The notes: generated from the sequence alone by a model not told the origin. 33,705 nt of DNA from Eubacteriaceae bacterium (GCA_017405085.1 JAFRBB010000046.1:1-33705); one strand, 5' to 3'; counted from the first letter of the stretch, positions 7,422 through 16,925 are shown. Program-made: numbers and translations.

Positions 7422-9659
7422 ATGGCAAACTGGCATTTGGAATTTTATCAAGATGACACCGGTTACTCCGACGGCGATATTGAGCTTGAAATGCTTGATG
7501 TTGTCAAAAATCATACAGACTATCATTCGGTTCTGTCCACGGATGACCGTTGGCCGATGTTTTATCATTTAAGCGAGCTCAGACACAATGTTTTCAGTTG
7601 GTATCCGTTTGAAAAAAACGCGTCTCTATTGGAAATCGGTTCCGGCTGCGGCGCGCTCACAGGACTTTTTTGCGAAAAAGTCGATCATGTCACATCGGTT
7701 GAGCTGACCAAAATCCGCTCGGAAATTAATTTTGAGCGCAACAAAAAATACGATAACTTAGATCTTTTCACCGGCAATTTCAACGCGATGACCTTTCCCG
7801 AACAGTTTGACTACATCATTTTAAACGGCGTGCTGGAATACGCGGTGAGCTTTACCGAGGGCGATTCACCCTTTGTCACCTTTCTCTCAGGCATTCGCAA
7901 TCTTCTCAAAAAAGACGGCGTACTGCTCATTGCCATCGAAAACAGACTCGGTCTCAAATACTTCAACGGCGCCGTCGAAGACCATACCTCCGCGCTTTTC
8001 AGCGGTCTTGACGCGTATCGCGATGTTGATTTTGTGCGGACCTTTTCCAAAGGTGAAATGAACACGCTTCTTGATGACAGCGGATATGGCGACAGACGCT
8101 TTTATTATCCCTTTCCCGACTACAAATTTCCGATGGAAATTTTGACCGATGCTACGATCAACACCATGGACTTTTCTTATCGGCGGACCAACGCAGCCTA
8201 TGACCACGACCGTCTTAATTTCTTTGACGAAAACAAAATGCTTGAGACCTTAAGATCCGAGGGGGTTTGCGATCGCTTCGCTAATTCTTTTATTGTCGAG
8301 GTCAAAAAATCGGGAATCCTTGCGGACAACGGCATTGAATACGTCAAATTCAGCAATAACCGACGGAAGAATTTTAATATTACAACGTTTATCAATCGTG
8401 AAAATGGCAAACGCATTGTCAAAAAAACAGCGATGAGCGATGGGGCCAAAACGCATCTGGACAAAATGATCAATCATTACAAAAGACGCCAAAATAACCA
8501 AGGTACTTTTTTGTACGCGCCGGTTTATTCGATAAAAGACGGGCTGACGATGGCTTATTTTAAACTGCCGACGATGGAAAGCGTGTTAAACACCTACCTG
8601 AAAATCGGCGATTTCGATGCCTTTAATCGGGAAATCGACGCTTTAAAAGCCTATATGAATCAGGGCGCTGAGTCGGTCGCTTACGGGGATTCGCCGGATT
8701 TTGTGTCTGTTTTCGGAAACGAAGGAATCCGTCACGACGCCGAACCGTGTCAAACCCATGCCAATATCGACTTGCTTTTCGGCAATATTTTCATGAATCG
8801 AGAACAAGGCAAATACTACATTATTGACTACGAATGGGTGTTTGATTTTGCCATTCCCGTCAAATTCATTTTGTGGCGCTGCCTGTTTTATTACTATTTG
8901 TCCAGCGCGGAAATCACCTATCGATATACCCTTTCGGAATTTTTGGAAAGACACGGTATCACAGAGGATGATCATGCGCGTTATCTTCGCTGGGAAGCGC
9001 ATTTCACCGACGAATATGTCTCGGATCATCCCGTTTCCCTGCGGTATGTCAAAGAAACCTATTATCAGACACCGGCTTTAAATCAGTTTATCAGGGATTT
9101 TGATCGCTCGGTGGAAATTTATTATGGACAATCCGGTGTTTTCACCGCCGATATGATGATCACGGACACTTTGTCTTTGGTCAGAGATCGTTTTAGGATT
9201 GATGTCGATCTGGACGCGTTGCGGAGTCAATGCGATGACGAACATATACCTGATACCTTCCGTATTGATCCCTGCAATCAATCCTGTGTTATCGGCGATC
9301 TTACGGTCACCGATGACAAGGGAGAAAAAATCGTCTTTGAAACCAACGCTTTCGACCATCACGAAAGGGATCTGATGTTCATGGACGATGATCCCCAAAT
9401 CATCGTGTCTGGTATTTCAGATCAAACAAAATCGCTTCATCTTGAGGGAAGCCTTAAGCGTTATGCCCTCATTGATCGCGTCAACGCTATTTCCCGAATG
9501 AAAGCGGAGTTGACCGAACGTCTGGCGGCAATGGAAAATGAAAAGAATATCATCGAACAGCAATATATCAACGTCAACGACCAGTTGACAGCGATTAAAA
9601 ACAGCGCTGCTTGGAAGGCGTCTGCCCCTTTAAGAAAAGCGAGAAAGCTGTTAAAATAA
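7422..9659 (+). CDS. WbdD-like methyltransferase/kinase-like/coiled-coil protein
   Basis: The 745-residue cytoplasmic protein has four visible parts. Residues ~1-245 are a class I SAM methyltransferase with motif I LLEIGSGCGALTG (69-81) and an acidic strand end (VEL, 93-95). Residues ~305-600 resemble an aminoglycoside/choline-kinase-like fold: VKK at 333-335 may supply the nucleotide lysine, NIDLLFGN (448-455) fits the D-x4-N catalytic loop (Asp450, Asn455), and YYIIDYEW (465-472) gives the metal-binding Asp469. Residues ~610-680 look beta-rich. Residues 683-725 form a regular heptad coiled coil (L683, V687, I690, L697, L701, M704, I711, Y715, V718, L722, I725). This order matches enterobacterial WbdD, which phosphorylates and methylates the chain end and sets length with its coiled coil. 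The methyltransferase call is firm. The kinase is plausible but has Asn instead of His before the catalytic Asp region. The role is inferred from architecture and from the adjacent Wzm/Wzt genes. Confidence 0.8.
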   Translation: MANWHLEFYQDDTGYSDGDIELEMLDVVKNHTDYHSVLSTDDRWPMFYHLSELRHNVFSWYPFEKNASLLEIGSGCGALTGLFCEKVDHVTSVELTKIRSEINFERNKKYDNLDLFTGNFNAMTFPEQFDYIILNGVLEYAVSFTEGDSPFVTFLSGIRNLLKKDGVLLIAIENRLGLKYFNGAVEDHTSALFSGLDAYRDVDFVRTFSKGEMNTLLDDSGYGDRRFYYPFPDYKFPMEILTDATINTMDFSYRRTNAAYDHDRLNFFDENKMLETLRSEGVCDRFANSFIVEVKKSGILADNGIEYVKFSNNRRKNFNITTFINRENGKRIVKKTAMSDGAKTHLDKMINHYKRRQNNQGTFLYAPVYSIKDGLTMAYFKLPTMESVLNTYLKIGDFDAFNREIDALKAYMNQGAESVAYGDSPDFVSVFGNEGIRHDAEPCQTHANIDLLFGNIFMNREQGKYYIIDYEWVFDFAIPVKFILWRCLFYYYLSSAEITYRYTLSEFLERHGITEDDHARYLRWEAHFTDEYVSDHPVSLRYVKETYYQTPALNQFIRDFDRSVEIYYGQSGVFTADMMITDTLSLVRDRFRIDVDLDALRSQCDDEHIPDTFRIDPCNQSCVIGDLTVTDDKGEKIVFETNAFDHHERDLMFMDDDPQIIVSGISDQTKSLHLEGSLKRYALIDRVNAISRMKAELTERLAAMENEKNIIEQQYINVNDQLTAIKNSAAWKASAPLRKARKLLK

Positions 9660-9676
9660 TCATCCCGATCAACATT

Positions 9677-9700
9677 GAAACGAAGGGTCGTTTCGTTTTG
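9677..9700 (+). terminator. Possible weak terminator or attenuator
   Basis: GAAACGA (9677-9683) pairs with TCGTTTC (9688-9694) around an AGGG loop, followed by GTTTTG. The T-tract is short, so transcription may only be reduced before the glycosyltransferase gene. Confidence 0.35.
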
Positions 9701-9708
9701 CATAGCGT

Positions 9709-9738
9709 TTGACATTGACCGGAGCGCCAAGTTGTTAT
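9709..9738 (+). promoter_or_regulatory. Possible promoter for the tandem glycosyltransferase gene
   Basis: A perfect TTGACA (9709-9714) stands 18 bases before TGTTAT (9733-9738), a 4 of 6 match. It lies in the 200-base gap between the methyltransferase-kinase and glycosyltransferase genes. Confidence 0.45.
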
Positions 9739-9860
9739 GGCAAAAAACATATCAAAAAACGGCTCGGCATTGTCATCTGCCGTCCTATCGATAATTGATA
9801 TGGCCGATAATCTTAAAACAAAGGCAATGAGAGATCCTTTTGCAAAAACAGAGGTAATAG

Positions 9861-12002
9861 ATGGAAAACAATAATATTGTAATTTATGTCGACAGTGTCG
9901 CAAGAAATCGCGAGGAGATGACCTTTAGTCTTTTTGGCTGGGCCATTGACAATGTGACTCATGAACTCGTGAGTATCAGCGTTGAGGATAATCCCTCCGT
10001 TGCAAACGTCGAGATCGAGAGTATCTTGCGTTATGATGTCAATCCGATCTTTATGCTGCCCCAGGATGCCGAGTGCGGGTTTTACATCAAGATTGATCTC
10101 AAAGCTTTTGACAATGTGGTCAATATCGTCTTTGAAAATAACGGTCACAGATCTGTGCAGAGTTTTGATATGCGTAAAAAATACTGTCATTTGATGGAAG
10201 AGGGAAATCCCCAGCGCAAACGGTATGAAATTCTTCAAAAGGTTCAAAAATACACCAAGCGAAGTGGTCTCAAAAACGCCATCAAAGGGATTTTTCACCG
10301 GGTGACCAACAACGATTCTTTCTATCAAACCTGGATTGATCGCAATGAGACAAAAAGCGACGCCGAATATAAGGCCGAGCTTGAAAAAGCACCGATCAAA
10401 CCGCTGATTTCCGTTGTGATGCCGACGTATAACGTTGAGTCGATCTATCTGAAAAAATGCATTCAATCGGTCATTGATCAATATTATGACAATTGGGAAC
10501 TTTGCATTGCCGATGATTGCTCCACCCTCGCGTCAGTCCGTGAGACTTTGGAAGAATTCAAAGATCGGGACGCCAGAATTCACGTCACTTACCGTGAGAA
10601 AAACGGGCATATTTCGGCAGCAACCAACACGGCCATTGCCATGGCGAAGGGAGAATTTGTCTGTCTTTTGGATAATGACGACACTTTGGCTCCCAATGCT
10701 TTGGCCGAAGTGGTTTTAGCCATTAATGAAAATCCCGATGTGGATTTAATCTACAGCGATGAAGACAATATCACCGCGGACGACAAGCGAAAAACACCGT
10801 ATTTCAAAAGCGATTTCGCGCCGGACAGCTTGATGTGCAACAATTATATTTGCCACATCAGCGTTTATCGCAAGTCAATTTTGGATGAGGTCGGGGGATT
10901 TAGAGTCGGGTACGAAGGCGCCCAGGATCATGATTTACTCCTTCGCGTCACGGAAAAAACCGACCGTATTGTCCACATTCCCAAAATTTTATATCATTGG
11001 CGTCAGTTAAAAACATCCACCGCCGTCAACACCAAATCCAAAACCTATGCCTATGACGCGGGGATTCGCGCAGTCAGCGACGCCATCGAGCGGCGGGGTC
11101 TTAAAGGGGAGGTTACTCCCGGAGAGCTTCCCGGTCACTATAAAGTGCATTATGAGATCACCGAAGATCATTTGGTATCGATCGTGATTCCCACTCGGGA
11201 CGGCGCCGACATTTTGAAAGTCTGCATCGATTCCATTTTGGAAATAACAGACTATCCTTCCTATGAAATCATTATTGCCGATAACGGCAGCGAAAAAGAA
11301 GAAACGTTGTCGCTTTTCAAACATTATACCGAAACCTATCCGGACAAAATTAAAGTGGTGCGCATCGACATTCCCTTTAATTTTGCCAGAATCAACAACA
11401 TTGCCGTCAGGGAAGCGTCAAAAGGCGATATGCTGCTTTTCTTAAACAACGATACCGAAGTGATCCGAAAGGATTGGCTGACCCAAATGGTTGCCCTGTG
11501 TCAGTTAAAACACATCGGTGCCGTCGGCGCGAAGCTTTATTATCCCGATGATACCATTCAGCACGCCGGCGTTGTCGTCGGGCTCGGGGGTGCCGCGGGA
11601 CATATTCACTACAATTTTCCGAAGGATTCCAAAGGGTATTTCGGCAAGCTCGTCAGCACAACCAATTATCTGGCGGTAACCGCCGCCTGTCTGATGGTCC
11701 GCCGCGAAGTCTTTGACGAAGTTGACGGCTATACGGAGTCTTTCGTGATTGCCTTTAATGACATTGATTTTTGCCTCAAAATTTACGATCACGGCTATTA
11801 TAATGTCTGGACACCGGAAGCGGAACTTTATCATTTTGAATCCAAATCCCGGGGATACGAAGACAGTCCGGAAAAGAAAAAGCGTTTTATCGGCGAAATC
11901 AACAGACTCAAACAAGCATGGCCCGAATACATTGCCAGGGATCCATTTTACAGTCCGAATCTGACATTGGCTAAAAACGATTTTTCCATCAATCTGGAAT
12001 AA
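9861..12002 (+). CDS. Tandem-domain family 2 glycosyltransferase (rhamnan/surface glycan type)
   Basis: The 713-residue cytoplasmic protein has three parts. Residues 1-105 form a beta-rich domain. A first GT-A family 2 domain starts near residue 182 (ISVVMPTYN) with DNDD (271-274) as its metal-binding motif and QDHD (355-358) as its acceptor-site motif. A second GT-A domain starts near 438 (VSIVIPTRDG) with NNDTE (529-533) and FNDIDF (632-637). Both catalytic motifs are intact, so each half could add a different residue or linkage, as in polymerising rhamnosyltransferases. AGAGGT precedes the ATG. With dTDP-rhamnose genes, exporter and cap enzyme upstream, it is the best candidate chain-building enzyme. 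Donor and linkage are not readable from sequence. Its last ~55 codons reappear in decayed form around 14498-14645. Confidence 0.9.
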   Translation: MENNNIVIYVDSVARNREEMTFSLFGWAIDNVTHELVSISVEDNPSVANVEIESILRYDVNPIFMLPQDAECGFYIKIDLKAFDNVVNIVFENNGHRSVQSFDMRKKYCHLMEEGNPQRKRYEILQKVQKYTKRSGLKNAIKGIFHRVTNNDSFYQTWIDRNETKSDAEYKAELEKAPIKPLISVVMPTYNVESIYLKKCIQSVIDQYYDNWELCIADDCSTLASVRETLEEFKDRDARIHVTYREKNGHISAATNTAIAMAKGEFVCLLDNDDTLAPNALAEVVLAINENPDVDLIYSDEDNITADDKRKTPYFKSDFAPDSLMCNNYICHISVYRKSILDEVGGFRVGYEGAQDHDLLLRVTEKTDRIVHIPKILYHWRQLKTSTAVNTKSKTYAYDAGIRAVSDAIERRGLKGEVTPGELPGHYKVHYEITEDHLVSIVIPTRDGADILKVCIDSILEITDYPSYEIIIADNGSEKEETLSLFKHYTETYPDKIKVVRIDIPFNFARINNIAVREASKGDMLLFLNNDTEVIRKDWLTQMVALCQLKHIGAVGAKLYYPDDTIQHAGVVVGLGGAAGHIHYNFPKDSKGYFGKLVSTTNYLAVTAACLMVRREVFDEVDGYTESFVIAFNDIDFCLKIYDHGYYNVWTPEAELYHFESKSRGYEDSPEKKKRFIGEINRLKQAWPEYIARDPFYSPNLTLAKNDFSINLE

Positions 12003-12071
12003 ATTTGATGTATCTTTGATGCTTTGCTGTCGCGTGACGATGGTGTAATGGCTTGAAACGGGGAATGCGGC

Positions 12072-14255
12072 ATGGAAATTAAAAGTTTAACGACAATTTA
12101 CCAAGAGGACAAAAAGCGCTTTTGGCTGAAGCTTGCCGGCATGGTTGCCGCGGCTTTGGCCGTTGCTTTTGCGTTGAGCATTTACTTCGCGATTTTGGAA
12201 GAACGGGTGACGCTATCGGGATTGCTTCATGTCAACCCCCTTAGCTTAATTCGTGTTCATCAGTGGCTTTTGGTTTTTGCTGTTATCCTTGTCACGATGT
12301 TTGCCGCGCTCTTTTATCGCAGGGAAGCCTGTCATTATTTATTTAAATACAGGTTCCTTATTGCCGGCATTGCCTTTATCCTTTGCGTAATCCTAGAAAT
12401 CAACGGATCATCCTTCGGAAATTGGGGGGCCGCGATCACCGGTGTTCCCGCTCAGCCACTGATCGGAATAAGTCGAGAAATCCGTTCTGACGAATGGATG
12501 GTTTTCACACCGATGGCCATATCGCAATATGTCAATCCCATGGGAAGCTTTGGGTATTTTAACTCGCTTCTTCGGGCGGCTCCGACGGATTATTTTATGG
12601 TTTACGGTCAGCCCGTTAGGGATATCGCCATGATTTTCCGCCCCTTTCAAATCGGCTATCTCTTCCTTAGCGAAGGGCAGGGAATGGCTTTTTATTGGTG
12701 CGGAAGAATCATCGCCCTTTTTTTGGTATCTTTTGAATTCGGACGATTGTTGACCAAGGATCGCAGAGTCCTTTCGGTGGTTTACGCGGCGCTTCTTACT
12801 TTTTCACCGGTTGTTCAATGGTGGTTTTCCGTCAACGGGCTAGTGGAAATGCTGGTTGCCGGACAACTGATGATTGTGATAACCGACCGGTATATCGAAG
12901 ATCATGAAGCACTATGGAAAAAAGCGCTCTATTCCTTAGCGTTTTTTATCTGCGCCGGCACCTATGCCTTTACCCTTTATCTCTCATGGGAAATCCCGCT
13001 GGCTTTTATCTTTTTCGCCCTTTTTGTGTGGGTGATCGCGACGAAAAGGAAATCAATTCGGATTTCTTTGGTTGACGGGCTGTTTTTGGGACTGGGCGCT
13101 TTGATGTTGGTTGCGGTGTCCGCCCATATTTTCATTCAGTCTTGGGATGCCATCCAGACCGTTTTGCACACGGCCTATCCGGGAGAACGGCTGGAAAACG
13201 GCGGATTCGGGTTTTTTAGTCTTTTCGATTATCCGCTGACAATCTATTATCCGATTAAGGAATTAGAGCTCAATCAGGTTGTCTGTGAAGAAGCGTTTTT
13301 TTACGACTTTTTCCCATTGGGAATTTTGCTGACAATCTATTTGTTGCTGAAAGACGAAAAAAAAGACGGTCTCAGTATTATTTTTGTGCTTTTTTTTGCG
13401 GTGTTCGCTTGGAGGATTATCATGCCGTGGCCGGCATGGCTCTCGAAAATCACTTTGTTGTCCAAAGTTCTGAGCAATCGCTTGGTCATGGTGGTCAGTT
13501 GGCTTAATCTTTTGCTGTTGATTCGCGGGTTAGCGCTCATTCCGGATGAGTCCGGGAGTCAAAAACGGTCGTGGCCATTTGCTGCGGCAAGTGTTGCCTT
13601 TTCGATTGCGATTGTGGTGATGTCCGCGCTTATTCAAAAGAATTATGTTAATCCGATCATTGCGGCTTTATCGTTCGGCCTTTTATTCTTGGGAACATTG
13701 GGGATTGCCTTGTCTCGCCGTCCTTACGGCAAAGGACTCTTGCTTGCCGGGATTTTTATCATTTGTTTCTTTTCGGGCATGACGGTCAATCCGGTCAATC
13801 GGGGGCTTGACACGGTCAAAACGCAAACTTTGTATCAGACGATCAAGCAAAACAACAAAAAGGAAGATATCTGGATTGTTGAGGGAATGAAAGACTACGC
13901 CATTCCGCGGAACAATTATCCAATGATGGCCGGGGCCGCTACGATTAACACAACCAATACCTATCCGAACATGGACAGATGGCGGACGCTCACATCCGAT
14001 CCGTCACAAGAAGACATGTTCAACCGATATGCGCACATTGTTCTTGAAGTCGCTCCGAATGTTGATTTTGAGCCGGAACTACTTCAACCGGATCTTATTT
14101 TAGTCAAGCTAAATCCGTCGTATCTCAAACAATTAAACGTGACAAAAATACTGTCCGGGCGGAATTTGACGGCAATGTCGACGGATGCGGTTTCATTCCA
14201 AAGTGTTGCCGAAGATTCCGGCTACACGATATTTGAAGTACGATATCAACAATAG
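12072..14255 (+). CDS. Polytopic membrane protein, GT-C-like glycosyltransferase candidate (copy 1)
   Basis: The 727-residue product has about 12-13 hydrophobic segments between residues ~18 and 580 and a hydrophilic C-terminal domain of about 140 residues (~590-727). After the third segment is a loop with RSDEWMVFTP (138-147). An acidic Asp-Glu pair in an early extracytoplasmic loop is the usual catalytic signature of GT-C enzymes that use polyprenyl-phosphate sugars, so Asp140/Glu141 are candidate catalytic residues. Families such as GtrII, YfhO or unnamed DUF membrane proteins have the same plan. I cannot assign one exactly. It lies 69 bases after the tandem glycosyltransferase and upstream of a GtrB-like donor synthase, which fits a role in adding side groups to the exported polymer. 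It is a close paralogue of the protein at 14742-16925. Confidence 0.75.
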   Translation: MEIKSLTTIYQEDKKRFWLKLAGMVAAALAVAFALSIYFAILEERVTLSGLLHVNPLSLIRVHQWLLVFAVILVTMFAALFYRREACHYLFKYRFLIAGIAFILCVILEINGSSFGNWGAAITGVPAQPLIGISREIRSDEWMVFTPMAISQYVNPMGSFGYFNSLLRAAPTDYFMVYGQPVRDIAMIFRPFQIGYLFLSEGQGMAFYWCGRIIALFLVSFEFGRLLTKDRRVLSVVYAALLTFSPVVQWWFSVNGLVEMLVAGQLMIVITDRYIEDHEALWKKALYSLAFFICAGTYAFTLYLSWEIPLAFIFFALFVWVIATKRKSIRISLVDGLFLGLGALMLVAVSAHIFIQSWDAIQTVLHTAYPGERLENGGFGFFSLFDYPLTIYYPIKELELNQVVCEEAFFYDFFPLGILLTIYLLLKDEKKDGLSIIFVLFFAVFAWRIIMPWPAWLSKITLLSKVLSNRLVMVVSWLNLLLLIRGLALIPDESGSQKRSWPFAAASVAFSIAIVVMSALIQKNYVNPIIAALSFGLLFLGTLGIALSRRPYGKGLLLAGIFIICFFSGMTVNPVNRGLDTVKTQTLYQTIKQNNKKEDIWIVEGMKDYAIPRNNYPMMAGAATINTTNTYPNMDRWRTLTSDPSQEDMFNRYAHIVLEVAPNVDFEPELLQPDLILVKLNPSYLKQLNVTKILSGRNLTAMSTDAVSFQSVAEDSGYTIFEVRYQQ

Positions 14256-14741
14256 TAACGTCATGGTCATCCGCTTTTCAAGACGGCGGACGTCTTGCGT
14301 CTACTGTTTGATACGATAGAGAAAATTTTTGAAAGCCCTTCATGTCCGGAAATGACCAAGGAAGATTCCGACGATTTTCCGAATAGGAACAAAATGAAAG
14401 ACAAGAATAGAACGACTATTCATTGTTTGAGGGCGTTTAAGTTTTATATGTTAAAATAATATATCGAAAAATGACGATAAAGACACAAAGATGATTTAAT
14501 TCAAATCCACTGGCCACAAAGACAGCTCAGGCAAAAAAGCGTTTTACTTGCGGGCTTTAACAGGCCAGGCAGAATAGATTGCCGGAGAAGCGTTTTACTC
14601 CCTGAATCCGGCATCTGCCGACAGGATTTTTCCGTCAATTCGGAATATGATTTTAGTTTGAATCAATCATAGAATATATTCGAAATATTTGATGTCTCGT
14701 TATCGTTTGATGATGCAGCAGATTGAAACGGAGAGTGCGGC
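14256..14741 (+). other. 486-base gap between paralogues
   Basis: No intact gene lies here. The right two-thirds carry a decayed 3' end of a glycosyltransferase gene and a leader resembling that of copy 1, including the shared start-site context GCGGCATGGAAATTAAAA. The left part has one small hairpin, AAGACG (14280-14285) with CGTCTT (14291-14296), without a T-tract. No convincing promoter was found. Confidence 0.6.
14498..14645 (+). pseudogene. Decayed 3' fragment of a family 2 glycosyltransferase gene
   Basis: This stretch aligns base by base with 11839-11999, the last ~54 codons of the tandem glycosyltransferase gene. Shared blocks include AAAAAGCGTTTTA, GAATA-ATTGCC and GATTTTTCC-TCAAT-CGGAA. 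Translated, it gives FYSLNP and DFSVNSE where the intact gene has FYSPNL and DFSINLE. A TAC-to-TAG change and small deletions break the frame. It has no start and cannot be functional. It marks the left edge of the duplicated unit that produced the second membrane protein. Confidence 0.75.
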
Positions 14742-16925
14742 ATGGAAATTAAAAACTTAACGACAATTTATCGAGAGGATAAGAAAAGCTTTTGGCTAAA
14801 GCTTGCCGTTATGTTCACAGTGGCTTTGTTTGCGGCTTTCGCCTTAGGCGTATATTTTGCCCTTTTGGAAGTTCGCGTAATGCCTTCGGAGTTATTTCAT
14901 GTGAACTGGTTGGGTCTAATCCGATTCAAAGAGTGGCTTTTGGTTTTCGCCGTGGTCCTTGCCGTATTGTTCGCCGCTTTTTTTTATCGAAAAGAGACCT
15001 GTCATTATCTATTTAAATACAGATTTCTCATTGCCGGCATTGTCTTTATCATCTGTGTTATCCTTGAACTCAACGGATCGTCTTTCGGAAATTGGGGACT
15101 GGTCGTCGGCAAAGAAGCCACGAACCCGCTGATTGGCACAAACAGGCTGATTCGCACCGATGAATGGATGGTTTTCACGCCGATGGCCGTTTCACAATAT
15201 GTCAATCCCCTGGGAAGCTTCGGCTATTTTAACTCGCTTCTGCGGGCGGCGCCGACGGATTATTTTGTGGTTTACGGTCAAGCTGTCAAGGATATCGCCA
15301 TGATATTCCGCCCCTTTCAAATCGGCTATCTTTTTCTTAACGAAGGGCAGGGAATGGCTTTTTTCTGGTGCGGAAGAATCATTGCCCTGTTTTTGGCCTC
15401 CTTTGAATTCGGGCGGGTGTTGACCAAAGATCGCAGGGTTCTCTCGGTGGTCTACGCGGCGCTTCTAACTTTTTCTCCTGCCGTTTCGTGGTGGTTTTCC
15501 GTCAATGGTTTGGTGGAAATGTTGGTGGCCGGACAACTGATGATTGTGTTAACCGACCGATATATCGAAGATCATGAGGCCATGTGGAAAAAAGCGCTGT
15601 ATTCCTTAGCGTTTTTTATCTGCGCCGGCATCTATGCCTTTACCCTTTATCCCGCTTGGGAAATTCCTTTGGCCTTTATCTTTTTCGCCCTTTTTGTCTG
15701 GGTGATTGTGACGAAAAGACAATCAATTCGGATTTCTTTGGTTGACGGACTGTTTTTGGGACTGGGCGCTTTGGTGTTGATTGCGGTATCCGGCCATATT
15801 TTCATTCATTCCTGGGACGCGATTCAGACCGTTTTGCACACGGCTTATCCCGGAGAGCGCCTGGAAAGCGGGGGAGGTAGTTTTTTATTCCTCTTTAATT
15901 ATCCGTTTACGACATATTTCCCCATCAAGGAAACAGAGCTTGTTAGAAATGTTTGTGAGGAAGCCTTTATTTATGACTTCTTCCCACTGGGAATTTTAAC
16001 AGCGTGCTATCTTTTTATCAAAGAAAAGAGAAAAGATGGGCTAAGCATCATGCTGCTTGTCTTTTTCGCTGTATTCGCGGCGAGACTGATTGTGCCATGG
16101 CCGGCGTGGCTGTCAAAAATCACTTTGTTATCAAAAGTATTAACCAATCGTCTGGTCATGGTGGTCGGATGGATTAATCTTTTGCTTTTGATCCGCGGTT
16201 TAGCGCTGATTCAAGTTGAGCCCGGCAGTCAAAAACGCCTTTGGCCCTATGCCGCGGCAAGCGTTGGGTTTTCGCTTGCGGTTGTCGTGATGGCTTCTTT
16301 TGTCCAAAAGGATTATGCATCTTCACTGATTTGGGTCTTTACATTCGGCCTTTTGACGTTGGGCACATTGAGCATTGTCTTTTATCATCGCCCTTATGGC
16401 AAAGGAATGATGCTCGCGGTGATTTTTATCATTTGTTTCTTTTCGGGCATGACGGTCAATCCCGTCAATCGGGGACTTGGCACAGTGAAGGCCCAAACTT
16501 TGTATCAGAGCATCAAGCAAATCAATCAGCAGAAAGATGTCTGGGTTGTTGACAGCGTGGATGATATAGGCAGACGCCTTGACAATTATCCGATCATGGC
16601 CGGCGCCGCCACCCTCAACACAACCAATACTTATCCGAATATGGACAGATGGCGGGGGATCACATCCGATCCGGCACATGAAGAAATATTTAATCGATAT
16701 GCGCATATTGCCATCGAAATTAATCGCGACGCCGATTTTCAGGTTGCCCTACCCAATCCGGATTCGATTTCAATTAAGATGAACCCGTCGTATCTCAAAC
16801 GATTGGGCGTGACAAAATTATTGTCCGGACGGGATTTGACGGCAATATCAACACCGTCGGTTGCTTTCAAAAAAATTGCCGAAGATTCCGGTTACTATAT
16901 ATATGATGTGACGTATCAACAATGA
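14742..16925 (+). CDS. Polytopic membrane protein, GT-C-like glycosyltransferase candidate (copy 2)
   Basis: The 727-residue protein has exactly the same length as the protein at 12072-14255 and is roughly three-quarters identical by eye across its whole length. It keeps the acidic loop as RTDEWMVFTP (138-147). The central segments (residues ~140-370) are nearly the same. Differences concentrate in the first 70 residues, in the loop after PGERLE (~370-430), and in the extracytoplasmic C-terminal domain (~590-727), which could reflect changed donor or acceptor preference. GAAACGGAGAG precedes the ATG. It arose by tandem duplication, and both frames are intact. The GtrB-like gene follows after a terminator. 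The substrate is unknown. Confidence 0.75.
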   Translation: MEIKNLTTIYREDKKSFWLKLAVMFTVALFAAFALGVYFALLEVRVMPSELFHVNWLGLIRFKEWLLVFAVVLAVLFAAFFYRKETCHYLFKYRFLIAGIVFIICVILELNGSSFGNWGLVVGKEATNPLIGTNRLIRTDEWMVFTPMAVSQYVNPLGSFGYFNSLLRAAPTDYFVVYGQAVKDIAMIFRPFQIGYLFLNEGQGMAFFWCGRIIALFLASFEFGRVLTKDRRVLSVVYAALLTFSPAVSWWFSVNGLVEMLVAGQLMIVLTDRYIEDHEAMWKKALYSLAFFICAGIYAFTLYPAWEIPLAFIFFALFVWVIVTKRQSIRISLVDGLFLGLGALVLIAVSGHIFIHSWDAIQTVLHTAYPGERLESGGGSFLFLFNYPFTTYFPIKETELVRNVCEEAFIYDFFPLGILTACYLFIKEKRKDGLSIMLLVFFAVFAARLIVPWPAWLSKITLLSKVLTNRLVMVVGWINLLLLIRGLALIQVEPGSQKRLWPYAAASVGFSLAVVVMASFVQKDYASSLIWVFTFGLLTLGTLSIVFYHRPYGKGMMLAVIFIICFFSGMTVNPVNRGLGTVKAQTLYQSIKQINQQKDVWVVDSVDDIGRRLDNYPIMAGAATLNTTNTYPNMDRWRGITSDPAHEEIFNRYAHIAIEINRDADFQVALPNPDSISIKMNPSYLKRLGVTKLLSGRDLTAISTPSVAFKKIAEDSGYYIYDVTYQQ

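Noticed and set aside
9737-9874. 45-codon ORF in the gap before the tandem glycosyltransferase, overlapping its start
   Set aside because: The possible ribosome site GGAG is 12 bases from the ATG, the product resembles nothing I know, and the overlap with the real start at 9861 can arise by chance. A coupled leader cannot be excluded.
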